A stretch of DNA of 49,718 nt from CAZCQP01 sp964500895 (GTDB lineage Bacteria > Bacillota > Clostridia > Lachnospirales > JAISER01): the NCBI GenBank assembly GCA_964500895.1, contig CAZCQP010000017.1:1-49718 (forward strand). Direction: 5' to 3'. How positions within the stretch are numbered: the first letter of the stretch is position 1; every line of letters starts with the position of its first letter. The translations under genes were made by a program, and so were the position numbers. Under the pieces are notes generated by a model, which worked only from the letters and a program-made list of their open reading frames with translations, was not told the DNA's origin and ran no database searches. Below are positions 40,309-48,160 of the stretch, piece after piece.

Positions 40309-41180
40309 GCCTTTTTGCTGGTGACCACCATCCCTGCAATAATGACCACCCCGCCAATGAAAGACAGGAGGGCAAAGGTTTCATGCAACCATATGTACGC
40401 CATCAAGCTGGCGGCAAAGGGCACCAGGTATAAAAACATGGTGACGCTGGCAGTTTTGGTGGCTTTGGACAAGGCGTAGTTCCAAGAAAGGTACGCCAAC
40501 GCAGCCGGGAAAACCCCCATGTATGCAATAATCCAATTGATGGCCATGGGTGCGCTGGGCAGTTCTCGCAAGAAACCGGGCAAAAACACCAGCATAAATA
40601 GGGTGGCCGCATAAACCGAATAGGTCGTGGCCTCCAGGGCGGTGTAGCTTTGCAAAATACGCCGCTGGATGATGCTGTAAAAGCTGGTGGACACCGCCGC
40701 CCCAATTAAAAGCAGCACCCCAAAGTTAAGGGCAAACCCTGTGGTCTGGCTGACCATAATGAGCACCAGCCCCAAAAAGCTGATGAAAATGCCCACATAA
40801 CCCCAAGCCCGCATTTTTTCCTTTAACAGTATCCAGCAAAAGATGGCTGTAAACACTGGTGAGGAAGCAATGACAAAGCTGCTCACCCCGGAAGCCACAA
40901 ACTTGGTGCCTGTGTTAAAGAGCCACATGTATAAAAAGATGCCAATAAAGCCGCCCAGGGCAAACAAGGGCATGTCCTTGACCTTGGGCCGCTTCATTTT
41001 TTTCACAACGGCCAGCACAGTCAAGGTGGCGCAAGCCACCAAAAAACGAAAGAGCATGATGGATTCTGCGGAATAATACACCAAAGACGCTTTCACGGCG
41101 GGAAATGCAGACGCCCATAAAATAACGGTAATCATGGCCCCTATGAATGTTTTTGTGTTGTCGCTAAGCTTGGCATCCAT
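40305..41180 (-). CDS. EamA/DMT family transporter
   Basis: 291 residues with ten membrane spans in two EamA repeats (about 8-140 and 150-290). First repeat: FIGAMITVILWASAFPAVKASLVYYSAE and FRFLVACATL; second: GVLLLIGAAVSTSFYSIIQRRIL and PAALAYLSWNYALSKATKTAS. Members export metabolites such as amino acids; the substrate is unknown. The start at 41180 has AAGGAGG ahead. A MITE-like repeat sits immediately upstream and may carry or disturb its promoter. Confidence 0.93.
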   Translation of the reverse strand: MDAKLSDNTKTFIGAMITVILWASAFPAVKASLVYYSAESIMLFRFLVACATLTVLAVVKKMKRPKVKDMPLFALGGFIGIFLYMWLFNTGTKFVASGVSSFVIASSPVFTAIFCWILLKEKMRAWGYVGIFISFLGLVLIMVSQTTGFALNFGVLLLIGAAVSTSFYSIIQRRILQSYTALEATTYSVYAATLFMLVFLPGFLRELPSAPMAINWIIAYMGVFPAALAYLSWNYALSKATKTASVTMFLYLVPFAASLMAYIWLHETFALLSFIGGVVIIAGMVVTSKKA

Positions 41181-41195
41181 TGTAATCCTCCTTGT

Positions 41196-41374
41196 AGAAC
41201 CTGTCCTCAATAAGCTGCCACCTGCCTTTGAGAGTGATTATTCCGCCATTCTTTGTTGTGGCGGCTCGACATAATTTTTTATTATGCCTTCGCCACTCGC
41301 AACGCATTTCACGCCTCAAATGGCGAAAAATCGCTTGCTCAAAATCAGGCAACCCATTATTGCGTACAGGTTCT
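41196..41374. repeat. MITE-like element, copy 1 (179 bp)
   Basis: Bounded by AGAACCTGT (41196-41204) and its complement ACAGGTTCT (41366-41374). The interior CCGCCATTCTTTGT, ATAATTTTTTATTATGCC and AAATGGCGAAAAAT recurs at 44674-44835 in the same order. No ORF inside. Confidence 0.7.
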
Positions 41375-41466
41375 TAATTTCCACGTATAGTTTACCACGG
41401 CTGGTAAAAACTGACAACAGGAATTTCTTTTTGAACACCACAAGTGTATAAAAAACAAATGAAAAA

Positions 41467-41502
41467 GATGTTAGCATCCCCTTTGCAGAGGACACTAACA
41501 TC
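41467..41502 (-). terminator. Terminator of the phage-derived cassette
   Basis: GATGTTAG (41467-41474) pairs with CTAACATC (41495-41502); TTTTTC follows on the minus strand. Confidence 0.7.
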
Positions 41503-41554
41503 TTGGCTTTATTCAGGTGATGATGCCTGTAAAGCTTTTGGCCACAGAACAATT

Positions 41555-41845
41555 TTACAGCGTTTGGCCAAATTTTTGCTGGTATTCTTGGGGTGCCCAG
41601 CGCATCAGCTCATTGGCCAATGTGTCCCCTTGCAGCAAGATGGCTTTGATGTCGCTGCCTACCACCTCAATGTATGTACCATCTGCGGTTTTGTAAATGG
41701 TGCGCCGGTCGGTGTGGTACTCTTTCATTTCATCGCAGATGCATTCTGCGGAAGATAAGTCGTAAAACGTGCCGCCTAACATCCATTGTGTGCGGACTGC
41801 CGGTAATTGGGTTTGCACTTCATTATTGATGGTTTCATCAAACAT
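41555..41845 (-). CDS. Phage-associated protein of unknown function
   Basis: 96 residues starting MFDETINNEVQ behind AAAGGAGG; an ATG two codons earlier is too close to that site. Contains a single cysteine pair region SSAECICDEMKEY and a short strand-rich middle (TIYKTADGTYIEVVGSDIKAI). Last gene of the cassette, 14 bases after the tail-collar gene. No family recognised. Confidence 0.7.
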   Translation of the reverse strand: MFDETINNEVQTQLPAVRTQWMLGGTFYDLSSAECICDEMKEYHTDRRTIYKTADGTYIEVVGSDIKAILLQGDTLANELMRWAPQEYQQKFGQTL

Positions 41846-41859
41846 TTTCATTTCCTCCT

Positions 41860-42453
41860 TTAAGCGATGCGCTTCCAGATGCGCATGGTGTGGTTAATTG
41901 GGCGGTTTTCTGCGGCGGTGGGCACAACATTACTTGCATCAAAGGTAAAGTATGCATACCCGCTATCCTTAGTGGTGGCTGTATACGTGGATAATGCGTT
42001 TGGGTTATATGACACCATTTCAAGCGCCCCTAATTTATATGTTACTCCTGACGCCATGCTTACCCCACTTTGTGAGGTCATGTTAAATGCACGTGTTGCT
42101 TCTTGTGGCGTTCCACCGGCCCTACCACCGGTTATATTTCGTATTGCGTCACCTTGCACCCCAGCTTCAAACGGTAGTGCATCTCCGCCTTCTGCCCGGA
42201 AAAAGGCTCCATCAAAGTCATGGCACAATTGCCACTGGGAAAAATCGCCCCATTTATCATTGGGGGACAAAGTGCCCGGAAATTGTTGATACAGTTCCCC
42301 CACAGGATACATAAAGTCCAGCATTTTTTTCATGTCTGCCATGCATGGCGGATTTTGGCCCGAATCACATTGCCCATCGCATATTGCTCCGTTTAAGCAC
42401 ACTTGCAACTGGTCACAGGTGCACCCGTTGTTTACGCTGTAATGTTGGCTCAT
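41860..42453 (-). CDS. Phage tail-collar/tail-fibre C-terminal-type protein
   Basis: 197 residues. The C-terminal half has the tail-fibre signature: 'LPFEAGVQGDAIRNITG', then a strand-rich insert, and 'ASNVVPTAAENRPINHTMRIWKRIA', which is the classical end (VPTAxENRP...) of phage collar/fibre tips. The N-terminus is cysteine-rich (NNGCTCDQLQVCLNGAICDGQCD), unusual for a fibre. Its ATG overlaps the stop of the gene before it (ATGA). No tail structural genes are present in the cassette, so its partner is missing or elsewhere. Confidence 0.85.
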   Translation of the reverse strand: MSQHYSVNNGCTCDQLQVCLNGAICDGQCDSGQNPPCMADMKKMLDFMYPVGELYQQFPGTLSPNDKWGDFSQWQLCHDFDGAFFRAEGGDALPFEAGVQGDAIRNITGGRAGGTPQEATRAFNMTSQSGVSMASGVTYKLGALEMVSYNPNALSTYTATTKDSGYAYFTFDASNVVPTAAENRPINHTMRIWKRIA

Positions 42454-42770
42454 TGTTTCACCCACCTTTCTACAATAAATGGTTTTTTGGCAATAATCGG
42501 GAAGATTTTGCCGGTTGCTTCGTCATAAAATTCCAAGCCGTACACATACACGCCCACAGGTGGAATGTCGTCCTTGGTCATGTCTAAAACGCCATTGACC
42601 AATACTTTTGAAAATTTGTAGCATTCGCAGTTCACGTGTTTTTGAAGCACAAAGGTCACAGGAATGTCCTTTAAAGGCTTACAGTTCTGCATCACAACAA
42701 ATTTTAACGGATAGTTAAAATCTGCATTTTCATAACACGTAATTTTACCGCATTTGTCAAAGCCAAACAT
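42450..42770 (-). CDS. Phage-associated protein of unknown function
   Basis: 106 residues starting MFGFDKCGKITCYEN behind AGGTGAA. Mostly beta, with YPLKFVVMQNCKPLKDIPVTF and GVYVYGLEFYDEATGKIFP. It could be an Ig-like or baseplate-associated domain (strand pattern only). Translationally coupled to the tail-collar gene. Family not recognised. Confidence 0.7.
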   Translation of the reverse strand: MFGFDKCGKITCYENADFNYPLKFVVMQNCKPLKDIPVTFVLQKHVNCECYKFSKVLVNGVLDMTKDDIPPVGVYVYGLEFYDEATGKIFPIIAKKPFIVERWVKQ

Positions 42771-42844
42771 TGTTGTTCACCTACTTTTCTAAAATTTGAT
42801 GGTACTTGTTTCTGGGGCCATGCCATGTGGTTAGCCCCACTTTC

Positions 42845-43216
42845 TTAGCCTGCATCTGAACGCATTTTTTCCAACTTTTCTTCAATGCTGGTTACCTTAT
42901 GTTCCACTTGAATAAAGGCATTTTTCATCTCACTCATGGTGTTGGAAATGGTGCCCATGGTATTGGAAAACCCTTCAATGGTAACCATCAAATGCATTTC
43001 TCGCTTTTCAGCTTCTTGCCGCAGCAGTTCTTCCCGCCTGGCAGCTTCCGCCGCCATATTGTTCTCACGTTCATGAAAACTTCGGTATTGGTCTTCCAAC
43101 TGCTTGTCCCGGTTTTTATCCCGGTCGAAAAAATATTTCACAAAAATGATGAGCAGCACAGGGGTAATTCCAATTTCCACGGCAGATTTAAGCATCATGG
43201 TAAAGTCGGCATCCAT
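42845..43216 (-). CDS. BhlA/UviB-type holin
   Basis: 123 residues. An N-terminal membrane span (AVEIGITPVLLIIFVKYFFDRD) is followed by a charged coiled coil to the C-terminus (RSFHERENNMAAEAARREELLRQEAEKREM, then NTMSEMKNAFIQVEHKVTSIEEKLEKM). This is the layout of BhlA and of the UviB holin that releases a bacteriocin in Clostridium perfringens. ATG at 43216 preferred, with AAAGGGTG upstream. It would let the amidase at 43793 reach the wall. Confidence 0.85.
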   Translation of the reverse strand: MDADFTMMLKSAVEIGITPVLLIIFVKYFFDRDKNRDKQLEDQYRSFHERENNMAAEAARREELLRQEAEKREMHLMVTIEGFSNTMGTISNTMSEMKNAFIQVEHKVTSIEEKLEKMRSDAG

Positions 43217-43221
43217 GGCCG

Positions 43222-43401
43222 TCACCCTTTAACCTTGCACATGCTGGATTCATCAAACGCTTCATCTGCCCTTAATGTTTTTGTGGCCTCCTGCGTTTTT
43301 TCCTTGATGAATGTCCATAACCTTATCCGTGTCTTCAATGTATCCCTCGCTCTCGCTGCTCCTTTTGTGTTGCACTCATTATAGCCTGTTGGGTTTGTCA
43401 T
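43222..43401 (-). CDS. 59-aa basic protein between Mor-like gene and holin
   Basis: ORF starting MTNPTGYNECNTKGAARARD and ending DESSMCKVKG. Its ATG overlaps the stop of the Mor-like gene (ATGA) and its stop overlaps the possible GTG start of the holin, so the chain is closed on both sides. The middle is a basic amphipathic helix (TLKTRIRLWTFIKEKTQEATK). Function unknown. Confidence 0.7.
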   Translation of the reverse strand: MTNPTGYNECNTKGAARARDTLKTRIRLWTFIKEKTQEATKTLRADEAFDESSMCKVKG

Positions 43402-43739
43402 GTCCGTCTGTCACATCCTTTTTCTGTGACAATGGGGTGCCCCATCTGACTCAAGGAGCGCCTGGAGATTTTTTGCTTCACCACCCGGTACACCGTACTG
43501 ACAGACACCTTGTACTTTGTGGCCAGCTGCTGAATGTTGTCCCCGGCATATTCCTCTAGAATTTTTCTAAATATCATTTCTTTGGCCAGCTCGAAGGGCT
43601 GGGGAATATACACCTGTGTGCCGCCGCAATACAGCGAAAGCTGTTTCATGGCTTCCAGGCCAATGGCATCGGCCAACTGCCGGTGCTGCACTTGAAGGTC
43701 TTCAAGTTCCAATTGTTTGAATAGTTGTAAGTTAAACAT
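43398..43739 (-). CDS. Mor-type phage DNA-binding protein
   Basis: 113 residues. The C-terminal half carries a helix-turn-helix (DNIQQLATKYKVSVSTVYRVVKQKI, about residues 67-92) and the preceding 'QLSLYCGGTQVYIP' segment is characteristic of the Mor transcription-activator family. In Mu-like phages Mor switches on middle genes; here it probably activates the lysis cassette. The end of its ORF overlaps the next gene by four bases. Confidence 0.85.
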   Translation of the reverse strand: MFNLQLFKQLELEDLQVQHRQLADAIGLEAMKQLSLYCGGTQVYIPQPFELAKEMIFRKILEEYAGDNIQQLATKYKVSVSTVYRVVKQKISRRSLSQMGHPIVTEKGCDRRT

Positions 43740-43792
43740 GGGCTTTTACCTCATTCTGAATATATTTGGGTTTATGTGTTATGGGCATTGCT

Positions 43793-44458
43793 TTACAAGC
43801 TGGCCATTACAGCAAACATCTCCCCAATGGTGGCCTGTTGGTTTAGTCTGCTTGCCCAATATTCCGGGGACTTAATGGTGCCGTTTTGCACCAGTTTTTG
43901 AAAGGCAGCCTGCTGCCACTCTGGCACTGTAGGTACACTGGGCGTATCCACTTTTTCATTGGCCATATACCCTTGAACTTTGGCCATGAATCCTTTCCAG
44001 TCTATGCCCCAACTGCCCATTCGCAATTCATAGGGGCAGTTTTTGCCGCTCCAGTCGAAATGCTGTTTCACCCTGTCTATGGGCAGGTTGTGTTTATGTA
44101 GCAGCTGGGCCACCAACCAGGCGGCGTTGTCACAGGCTTGCACAAAGCCTTCTTTGCTGTTGTTACAAATTTCAATGCCTATGCTGGCCATGTTTCCACT
44201 TCCGTTGCCGTCCGAAGCGTGCCAACAGGCTTGATGGTCCTCAAAGGACTGCCAAATTTCCAGCTGGTCCACCGTATAATGCCACGAAGCCTCTCGCCCG
44301 CCAGAACCATTATACTGATAATCTGCGTGCATTTTGGCTGTTGCAGTGGGTGCCGTATTGCCTGTGGTGTGGATAGTGATGTAATGTATGGCCGTTAAAT
44401 CCCTGTTGGGGTTGTTTGCAAGCCCGGCAGGGCAAATCTTTTTTAATACCTTAGGCAT
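43793..44458 (-). CDS. Phage-type N-acetylmuramoyl-L-alanine amidase
   Basis: 221 residues from the ATG that starts MPKVLKKICPAGLANNPN; longer starts at 44470 and 44533 (the last behind GGGGGG) are possible. Amidase_2 fold: zinc ligands in HYITIHTTGN (His), ASWHYTVD and FDWSGKNCPY (His replaced neighbourhood; the KQHFDWSGKNCP block holds the second His), with the TGN and NGSGNMASIGIEICNN loops. It cuts the amide bond between N-acetylmuramic acid and L-alanine. A short C-terminal segment (VPEWQQAAFQKLVQNG ... SPEYWASRL) resembles cell-wall binding tails of clostridial endolysins. First gene of the cassette. Confidence 0.93.
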   Translation of the reverse strand: MPKVLKKICPAGLANNPNRDLTAIHYITIHTTGNTAPTATAKMHADYQYNGSGGREASWHYTVDQLEIWQSFEDHQACWHASDGNGSGNMASIGIEICNNSKEGFVQACDNAAWLVAQLLHKHNLPIDRVKQHFDWSGKNCPYELRMGSWGIDWKGFMAKVQGYMANEKVDTPSVPTVPEWQQAAFQKLVQNGTIKSPEYWASRLNQQATIGEMFAVMASL

Positions 44459-44673
44459 AAGGTTTTTCATCTCCTTTTGTTTTTTATGCAGCCGTTCAAT
44501 GCCGGCTGGTCCGTCTCTCACACCATGTTGCATCTTTTTCCCCCCAATAATAACGCTATTTTTCAAGTTGACCGGCAATAAAGCCACATATGCTTAAAAT
44601 ACGCCCAAACGGTTATAATTTTTTTTGGAAATGTTATGGTTTTTTTAAAGTAGTTATGATATATTGGCTTTAA

Positions 44674-44835
44674 AGTCTGTTTAATACCCCCATTGCAACG
44701 CCTTTTCGGCTAATTTTCCACCATTCTTTGTCAGCCGCACTAGTCATAATCGCTTATTATGCCGTCGTGCGGCCTCCGCAAATGGCGAAAAATTATCTCG
44801 AAAATCCGCTACAAGCGAGATATTAAACAGGCTCT
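44674..44835. repeat. MITE-like element, copy 2 (162 bp)
   Basis: Ends AGTCTGTTTAATA (from 44675) and TATTAAACAGGCT (44821-44833) are inverted repeats with one mismatch. The interior CCACCATTCTTTGT, ATAATCGCTTATTATGCC and AAATGGCGAAAAAT parallels copy 1. It lies between the amidase and the repressor operators, i.e. inside the divergent control region. Confidence 0.7.
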
Positions 44836-44862
44836 TAAAACAGTAACTTGTTATAAGTATAG

Positions 44863-44906
44863 TTAGAATTATTCTAAAAGTCAATAATAATTTTGAATTA
44901 TTCTAA
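44863..44906. promoter_or_regulatory. Two operators of the S24 repressor
   Basis: TTAGAATTATTCTAA (44863-44877), a perfect 7-1-7 palindrome, and TTTGAATTATTCTAA (44892-44906), one half identical. They stand directly ahead of the repressor gene, as expected for autoregulation and control of the opposite cassette. Confidence 0.7.
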
Positions 44907-44921
44907 TTTGGAGTGTGTTGT

Positions 44922-45818
44922 ATGGTAGAACGTATATTGCTATTGTTGAAAACGAATAGAATGACGGCGAAGGAATTGACCAGGATTTTAGAGATTAACC
45001 GTTCCTCCGTATCTGAATGGAAAAGCGGCAAAATTAAACCTTCAATAGAAGTGCTTATTAGAATTTCTCGAATTTTTAATGTAGATTTAGATTGGCTTCT
45101 AACGGGAGAAGGGACCATGGATAGAGACGCATCTCTTGCACCTCTTTCCGATGCTCTCCTTACTATGGATGAAAGGTTATTGCTTGAGAATTATAGAGAC
45201 TTGCCAGACGCTAAACGTTATGAATTGTTAAGAAGTATTTTTCGGATTGTGGATACGGATATTCCCGCAACCACAAAGGAGACAAAAGCCCAACAAACGC
45301 TGCCAGAATCAAAGCAGCCCAACTTTGCCCTGCCGGCTACCAAACATCAGCCGTCCCCAGCGTCATCGGTCATGCCAGCTCTTGAACCGGCTTATGAGAA
45401 ACCCTGGGGCACGACCACTTTAATGGTTTACGATACCCCATCTGCTGCGGGTACAGGCAGTTTACTGGACAAAGAGGTGCCCTATACCGAATTAACCTTT
45501 GAAACAAGCATTGTGCCCCAAGGGGCTGATTATGGCGTTCGTATACAGGGGGACAGCATGGAACCCCGTATTTTGGATGGCGATGTGGTGTTCGTGAAAG
45601 AACAGGCGTATCTTGAAAATGGGCAGATTGGTATTTTTATTCTGGATGACCAGGCGTATTGCAAGGTATACCATTTACCCCAAACGCCCCATACAAAAAA
45701 GCCCTCAACACCTGTGCTTAAATCCCTCAACTCTAAATACAAGGATATTGTGCCAGACAATCATTTATCTTTCAGAATTGTAGGCCGGGTGCTCCTTCCT
45801 AACGGTAAGTTTTTTTAA
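44922..45818 (+). CDS. S24/LexA-like phage repressor
   Basis: 298 residues from the ATG behind GGAGTGTG. An N-terminal XRE helix-turn-helix (RMTAKELTRILEINRSSVSEWKSGKIKP) is joined by a long linker to an S24 peptidase domain. A likely self-cleavage site is the Ala-Gly bond in TPSAAGTG (A176-G177); the serine is in IQGDSMEPRILDGD (S212) and the lysine in YCKVYH (K248). RecA-stimulated self-cleavage would release the operators and switch on the lysis cassette after DNA damage; that is inferred from the family. A good terminator follows. Confidence 0.93.
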   Translation: MVERILLLLKTNRMTAKELTRILEINRSSVSEWKSGKIKPSIEVLIRISRIFNVDLDWLLTGEGTMDRDASLAPLSDALLTMDERLLLENYRDLPDAKRYELLRSIFRIVDTDIPATTKETKAQQTLPESKQPNFALPATKHQPSPASSVMPALEPAYEKPWGTTTLMVYDTPSAAGTGSLLDKEVPYTELTFETSIVPQGADYGVRIQGDSMEPRILDGDVVFVKEQAYLENGQIGIFILDDQAYCKVYHLPQTPHTKKPSTPVLKSLNSKYKDIVPDNHLSFRIVGRVLLPNGKFF

Positions 45819-45832
45819 GCAGCATTAACAAT

Positions 45833-45877
45833 AAAACCCCTTAAAGACCTATGAAAAACAGGCTTTTAAGGGGTTTT
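45833..45877 (+). terminator. Terminator of the repressor gene
   Basis: AAAACCCCTTAAA (45833-45845) and TTTAAGGGGTTTT (45865-45877) arms around a 19-base loop. Confidence 0.85.
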
Positions 45878-45885
45878 CATTTTTA

Positions 45886-46089
45886 TTATGTAACGGGAGC
45901 AAAAAGTGGAATGGGGGAGGTAAAGTTGTCGTCACACCAGCTTTTACGCAGCAGCAGCTTGGTCCAGATTGCCGAATAGTCGCTGGCTTTTTATTGGTTA
46001 ATGGCGTTGGAGTTATGGCTATCCATCGTACCATCATACTGCAAGGGCGCAAGCATGTGTTCACCCATTTGCGCTGCTACAACACCGAC
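45886..46089 (-). pseudogene. IS630-family transposase remnant with in-frame stop
   Basis: The minus-strand frame reads VGVVAAQMGEHMLAPLQYDG then TMDSHNSNAINQ, a stop (TAA 45991-45993), and further KASDYSAIWTKLL...LFAPVT. The first part matches the strand-turn-strand core of IS630 DDE transposases ('vgvVAAxxGxxllAPlxydGtmds'), which just follows the first catalytic Asp region; the part after the stop is unidentified. No start codon, flanking TA duplication or end repeats were found. Confidence 0.6.
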
Positions 46090-46284
46090 TTCTTACCGTT
46101 AACCAAGCCTATTGTTTTTTGGCCTTTCGAGGTCTAGTAGTATACTAAAACGTTTTCGACAAAAACAGCTGTCTGATTTTACTTGGCGGATTTTCTTAGA
46201 GATTATTTTTGTTTTTTATGTGACAATTAATTGGTCTAGTGGCAAGTATAATGCTTATACTCCACATACATATGAATATTTTTA
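46090..46284. other. AT-rich spacer, no gene seen
   Basis: No gene could be supported. A plus-strand frame across it has no ribosome site and reads into the antisense of the anti-sigma factor gene. Confidence 0.4.
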
Positions 46285-47175
46285 TTATTTAAGCGATTCT
46301 GCAATTTTTACCAATTCATCAACATTTAATTTATCGTTAGCAAAAAACATATACATAACGTCGCCAATTTGTATATCCAGCTCATTTTGATCAATTACAA
46401 CGTCGTGCCCATTAATTTTAGTTTTTTGTATATTTTCACTGGCACTGCTTCCAAACGCTGATTCTTCGTCCATAAATCGAACTTGTGAGTAAATTTCGTC
46501 CTTGCCGTTGCTGTAATACACATTCATATACTTATTTGCACCGTCTTCAGTGCTAAGTTTCTCTTTTGAATCAACATAAAAACTAATGTTTTTAAATGAG
46601 TATCCGTCTGGCAAATAGGTTGGCATAAGCGTGTCGGAAATAAAGTAGCTCTGACCTTCTTTCATATCATAAAAATCAACAGTTGTAAAATCATGCATTT
46701 TTTCAAATTCTTCGATAGTCGCAATTTTTGCACCAATCTCATCGAAATATACCGTCACTTCTTGACCGTTAGCATTATACATTACATTATTTTCCGGATA
46801 CGATATTAATGCTTTTCCATCTTTGTCAAACAACTGCCCAGCAAGATTCTCCGGCAACGGAACAGCATCTCCTGAATACTCGACCACGTTATATTGTGCA
46901 TAATTTCCAAGTGTTATCGTCTTAATAATACGCACTAAATCTTGACCATAAACGGCCATTGAAAGACATAATAGTGATGCTACAACAGCCACAAATGCCA
47001 TAGGTTTTTTAATTTTTTTATTCATAATAATATCCCTCTCTTTATCCAAGTTTAACAACTTAGTTTTTAATATTTCAAGGTTTTTTTCTTGATTAATGCT
47101 TTCAGCAGAAAAATCTATGTTTCTGCATTTTTTTATAAAGTCTTTGTTTAGATTATCATTTTTCATTGCTACCAT
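46285..47175 (-). CDS. Anti-sigma-type membrane protein with DUF4367 domain
   Basis: 296 residues: a cytoplasmic ~55-residue N-terminus, one span (KPMAFVAVVASLLCLSMAVYG, about 57-76) and an extracellular DUF4367 domain (YLPDGYSFKNISFYVDSKE ... KINGHDVVIDQNELDIQIGDVMYMFFANDKLNVDELVKIAESLK). Such proteins hold an ECF sigma factor on the inside and sense an envelope signal outside. Its start overlaps the end of the sigma gene by 20 bases, the usual arrangement of the pair. AT-rich like its neighbours. Confidence 0.88.
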   Translation of the reverse strand: MVAMKNDNLNKDFIKKCRNIDFSAESINQEKNLEILKTKLLNLDKERDIIMNKKIKKPMAFVAVVASLLCLSMAVYGQDLVRIIKTITLGNYAQYNVVEYSGDAVPLPENLAGQLFDKDGKALISYPENNVMYNANGQEVTVYFDEIGAKIATIEEFEKMHDFTTVDFYDMKEGQSYFISDTLMPTYLPDGYSFKNISFYVDSKEKLSTEDGANKYMNVYYSNGKDEIYSQVRFMDEESAFGSSASENIQKTKINGHDVVIDQNELDIQIGDVMYMFFANDKLNVDELVKIAESLK

Positions 47176-47731
47176 TCTCCCTTTCTAAAATTTTTTTCAA
47201 CTTCTGAATAGACCTGTGTATGATAACCCCAACGTTTGAATCGCTGATGTTTAATATTTTAGCAATTTCATTATTCTTTAAATCGGTGGCAAATTTCATG
47301 GACAATACTTGACGCTCTTTTTCTTTGAGTTTTGACATAGCTTGTAATAAAGCCCTATTATTCTCATTTATCACGATAACTTCTTCTGGCTGCTTGTTAA
47401 AAGAAACAAGTCCAATTATATCGTCTATGGGGACAAAAAATTTATGCTTTTTACTTCGTAAATAGTCTGTAACAACATTTTTTGCAATACCTATAAGCCA
47501 TGCTTCAATTGGTGAAACTTCGGGCTTATATGTATGAAATTTACGTATTGCATTTTCAAAAACAGAACTCGCTAACTCTTCAGAATCAAAATGATTATTA
47601 ATTCGAAAGCCGATATAGTTATACACATTTTTGTAGTATTGCCTGTATATCGTTTCCAAAAATTCGTCATCAATTCTGTTTTTCGTCTTATCTTGGTTTA
47701 TACTAAGGGCCCTTCTAATATAAACGTCCAT
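47156..47731 (-). CDS. ECF-type RNA polymerase sigma factor
   Basis: 191 residues from the ATG behind AGAAAGGAGGA (an upstream extension of 33 codons lacks such a site). Region 2 covers LETIYRQYYKNVYNYIGFRIN to IEAWLIGIAKNVVTDYLRSK; region 4 covers LKEKERQVLSMKFATDLKNNEIAKILNISDSNVGVIIHRSIQKLKK with its helix-turn-helix. No target promoter could be assigned. It forms an operon with the DUF4367 anti-sigma protein. Confidence 0.93.
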   Translation of the reverse strand: MDVYIRRALSINQDKTKNRIDDEFLETIYRQYYKNVYNYIGFRINNHFDSEELASSVFENAIRKFHTYKPEVSPIEAWLIGIAKNVVTDYLRSKKHKFFVPIDDIIGLVSFNKQPEEVIVINENNRALLQAMSKLKEKERQVLSMKFATDLKNNEIAKILNISDSNVGVIIHRSIQKLKKILERENGSNEK

Positions 47732-48160
47732 GTGTTCCTCCTTTCTGCAAATGCACTTATTTTTGACTTTCAACTTGGTATACGTAAAAAATCTATTTTC
47801 ATTACACATTTCAAAAAAATAAACGTCCACAAAAGGACGCTTATTTTTTCTTTCAGTGATTCACTGCATTAAACAGCTATTGCAAAATATAAATTTGCCA
47901 TTAATAATTAAATAATAGTTAGTTATAAGATAACAATTATTTTCTTTGTTAAGTATACAGCGTAATTTATTTATTAACAACAATTTTTAGCTAAAAATTT
48001 TACAATAACAAGCATTTTACTTAGTCATGTCTTGACAGCACCCGAGTGACAGACTAAAACATTTTTGACAAAAGAAGCCGTCAAGAATTAAAATGGCGGC
48101 TGCACTTGGTGTTATTATGTTTTTTTATATAGCAATTCATAATCCGATGTTTGAACAACC
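47732..48160. other. Leader of the sigma operon and 3' region of clpP, no gene
   Basis: 429 bases without a gene. It holds a hairpin AAATAAACGTCC/GGACGCTTATTT (47817-47846) with T/A runs on both sides, and a weaker AGCCG/CGGCT stem (48076-48101) followed by TTCTTTT on the minus strand. The latter could end the araC-clpP message and the former act as a second stop ahead of the sigma gene. Confidence 0.5.

Noticed and set aside
44903..45118. 71-aa minus-strand ORF at the start of the repressor gene
   Set aside because: It is antisense to the XRE domain and lacks a start signal; the plus-strand frame carries the recognised domains.
46112..46390. 92-aa plus-strand ORF downstream of the IS630 remnant
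   Set aside because: No ribosome site and its second half is antisense to the DUF4367 gene.
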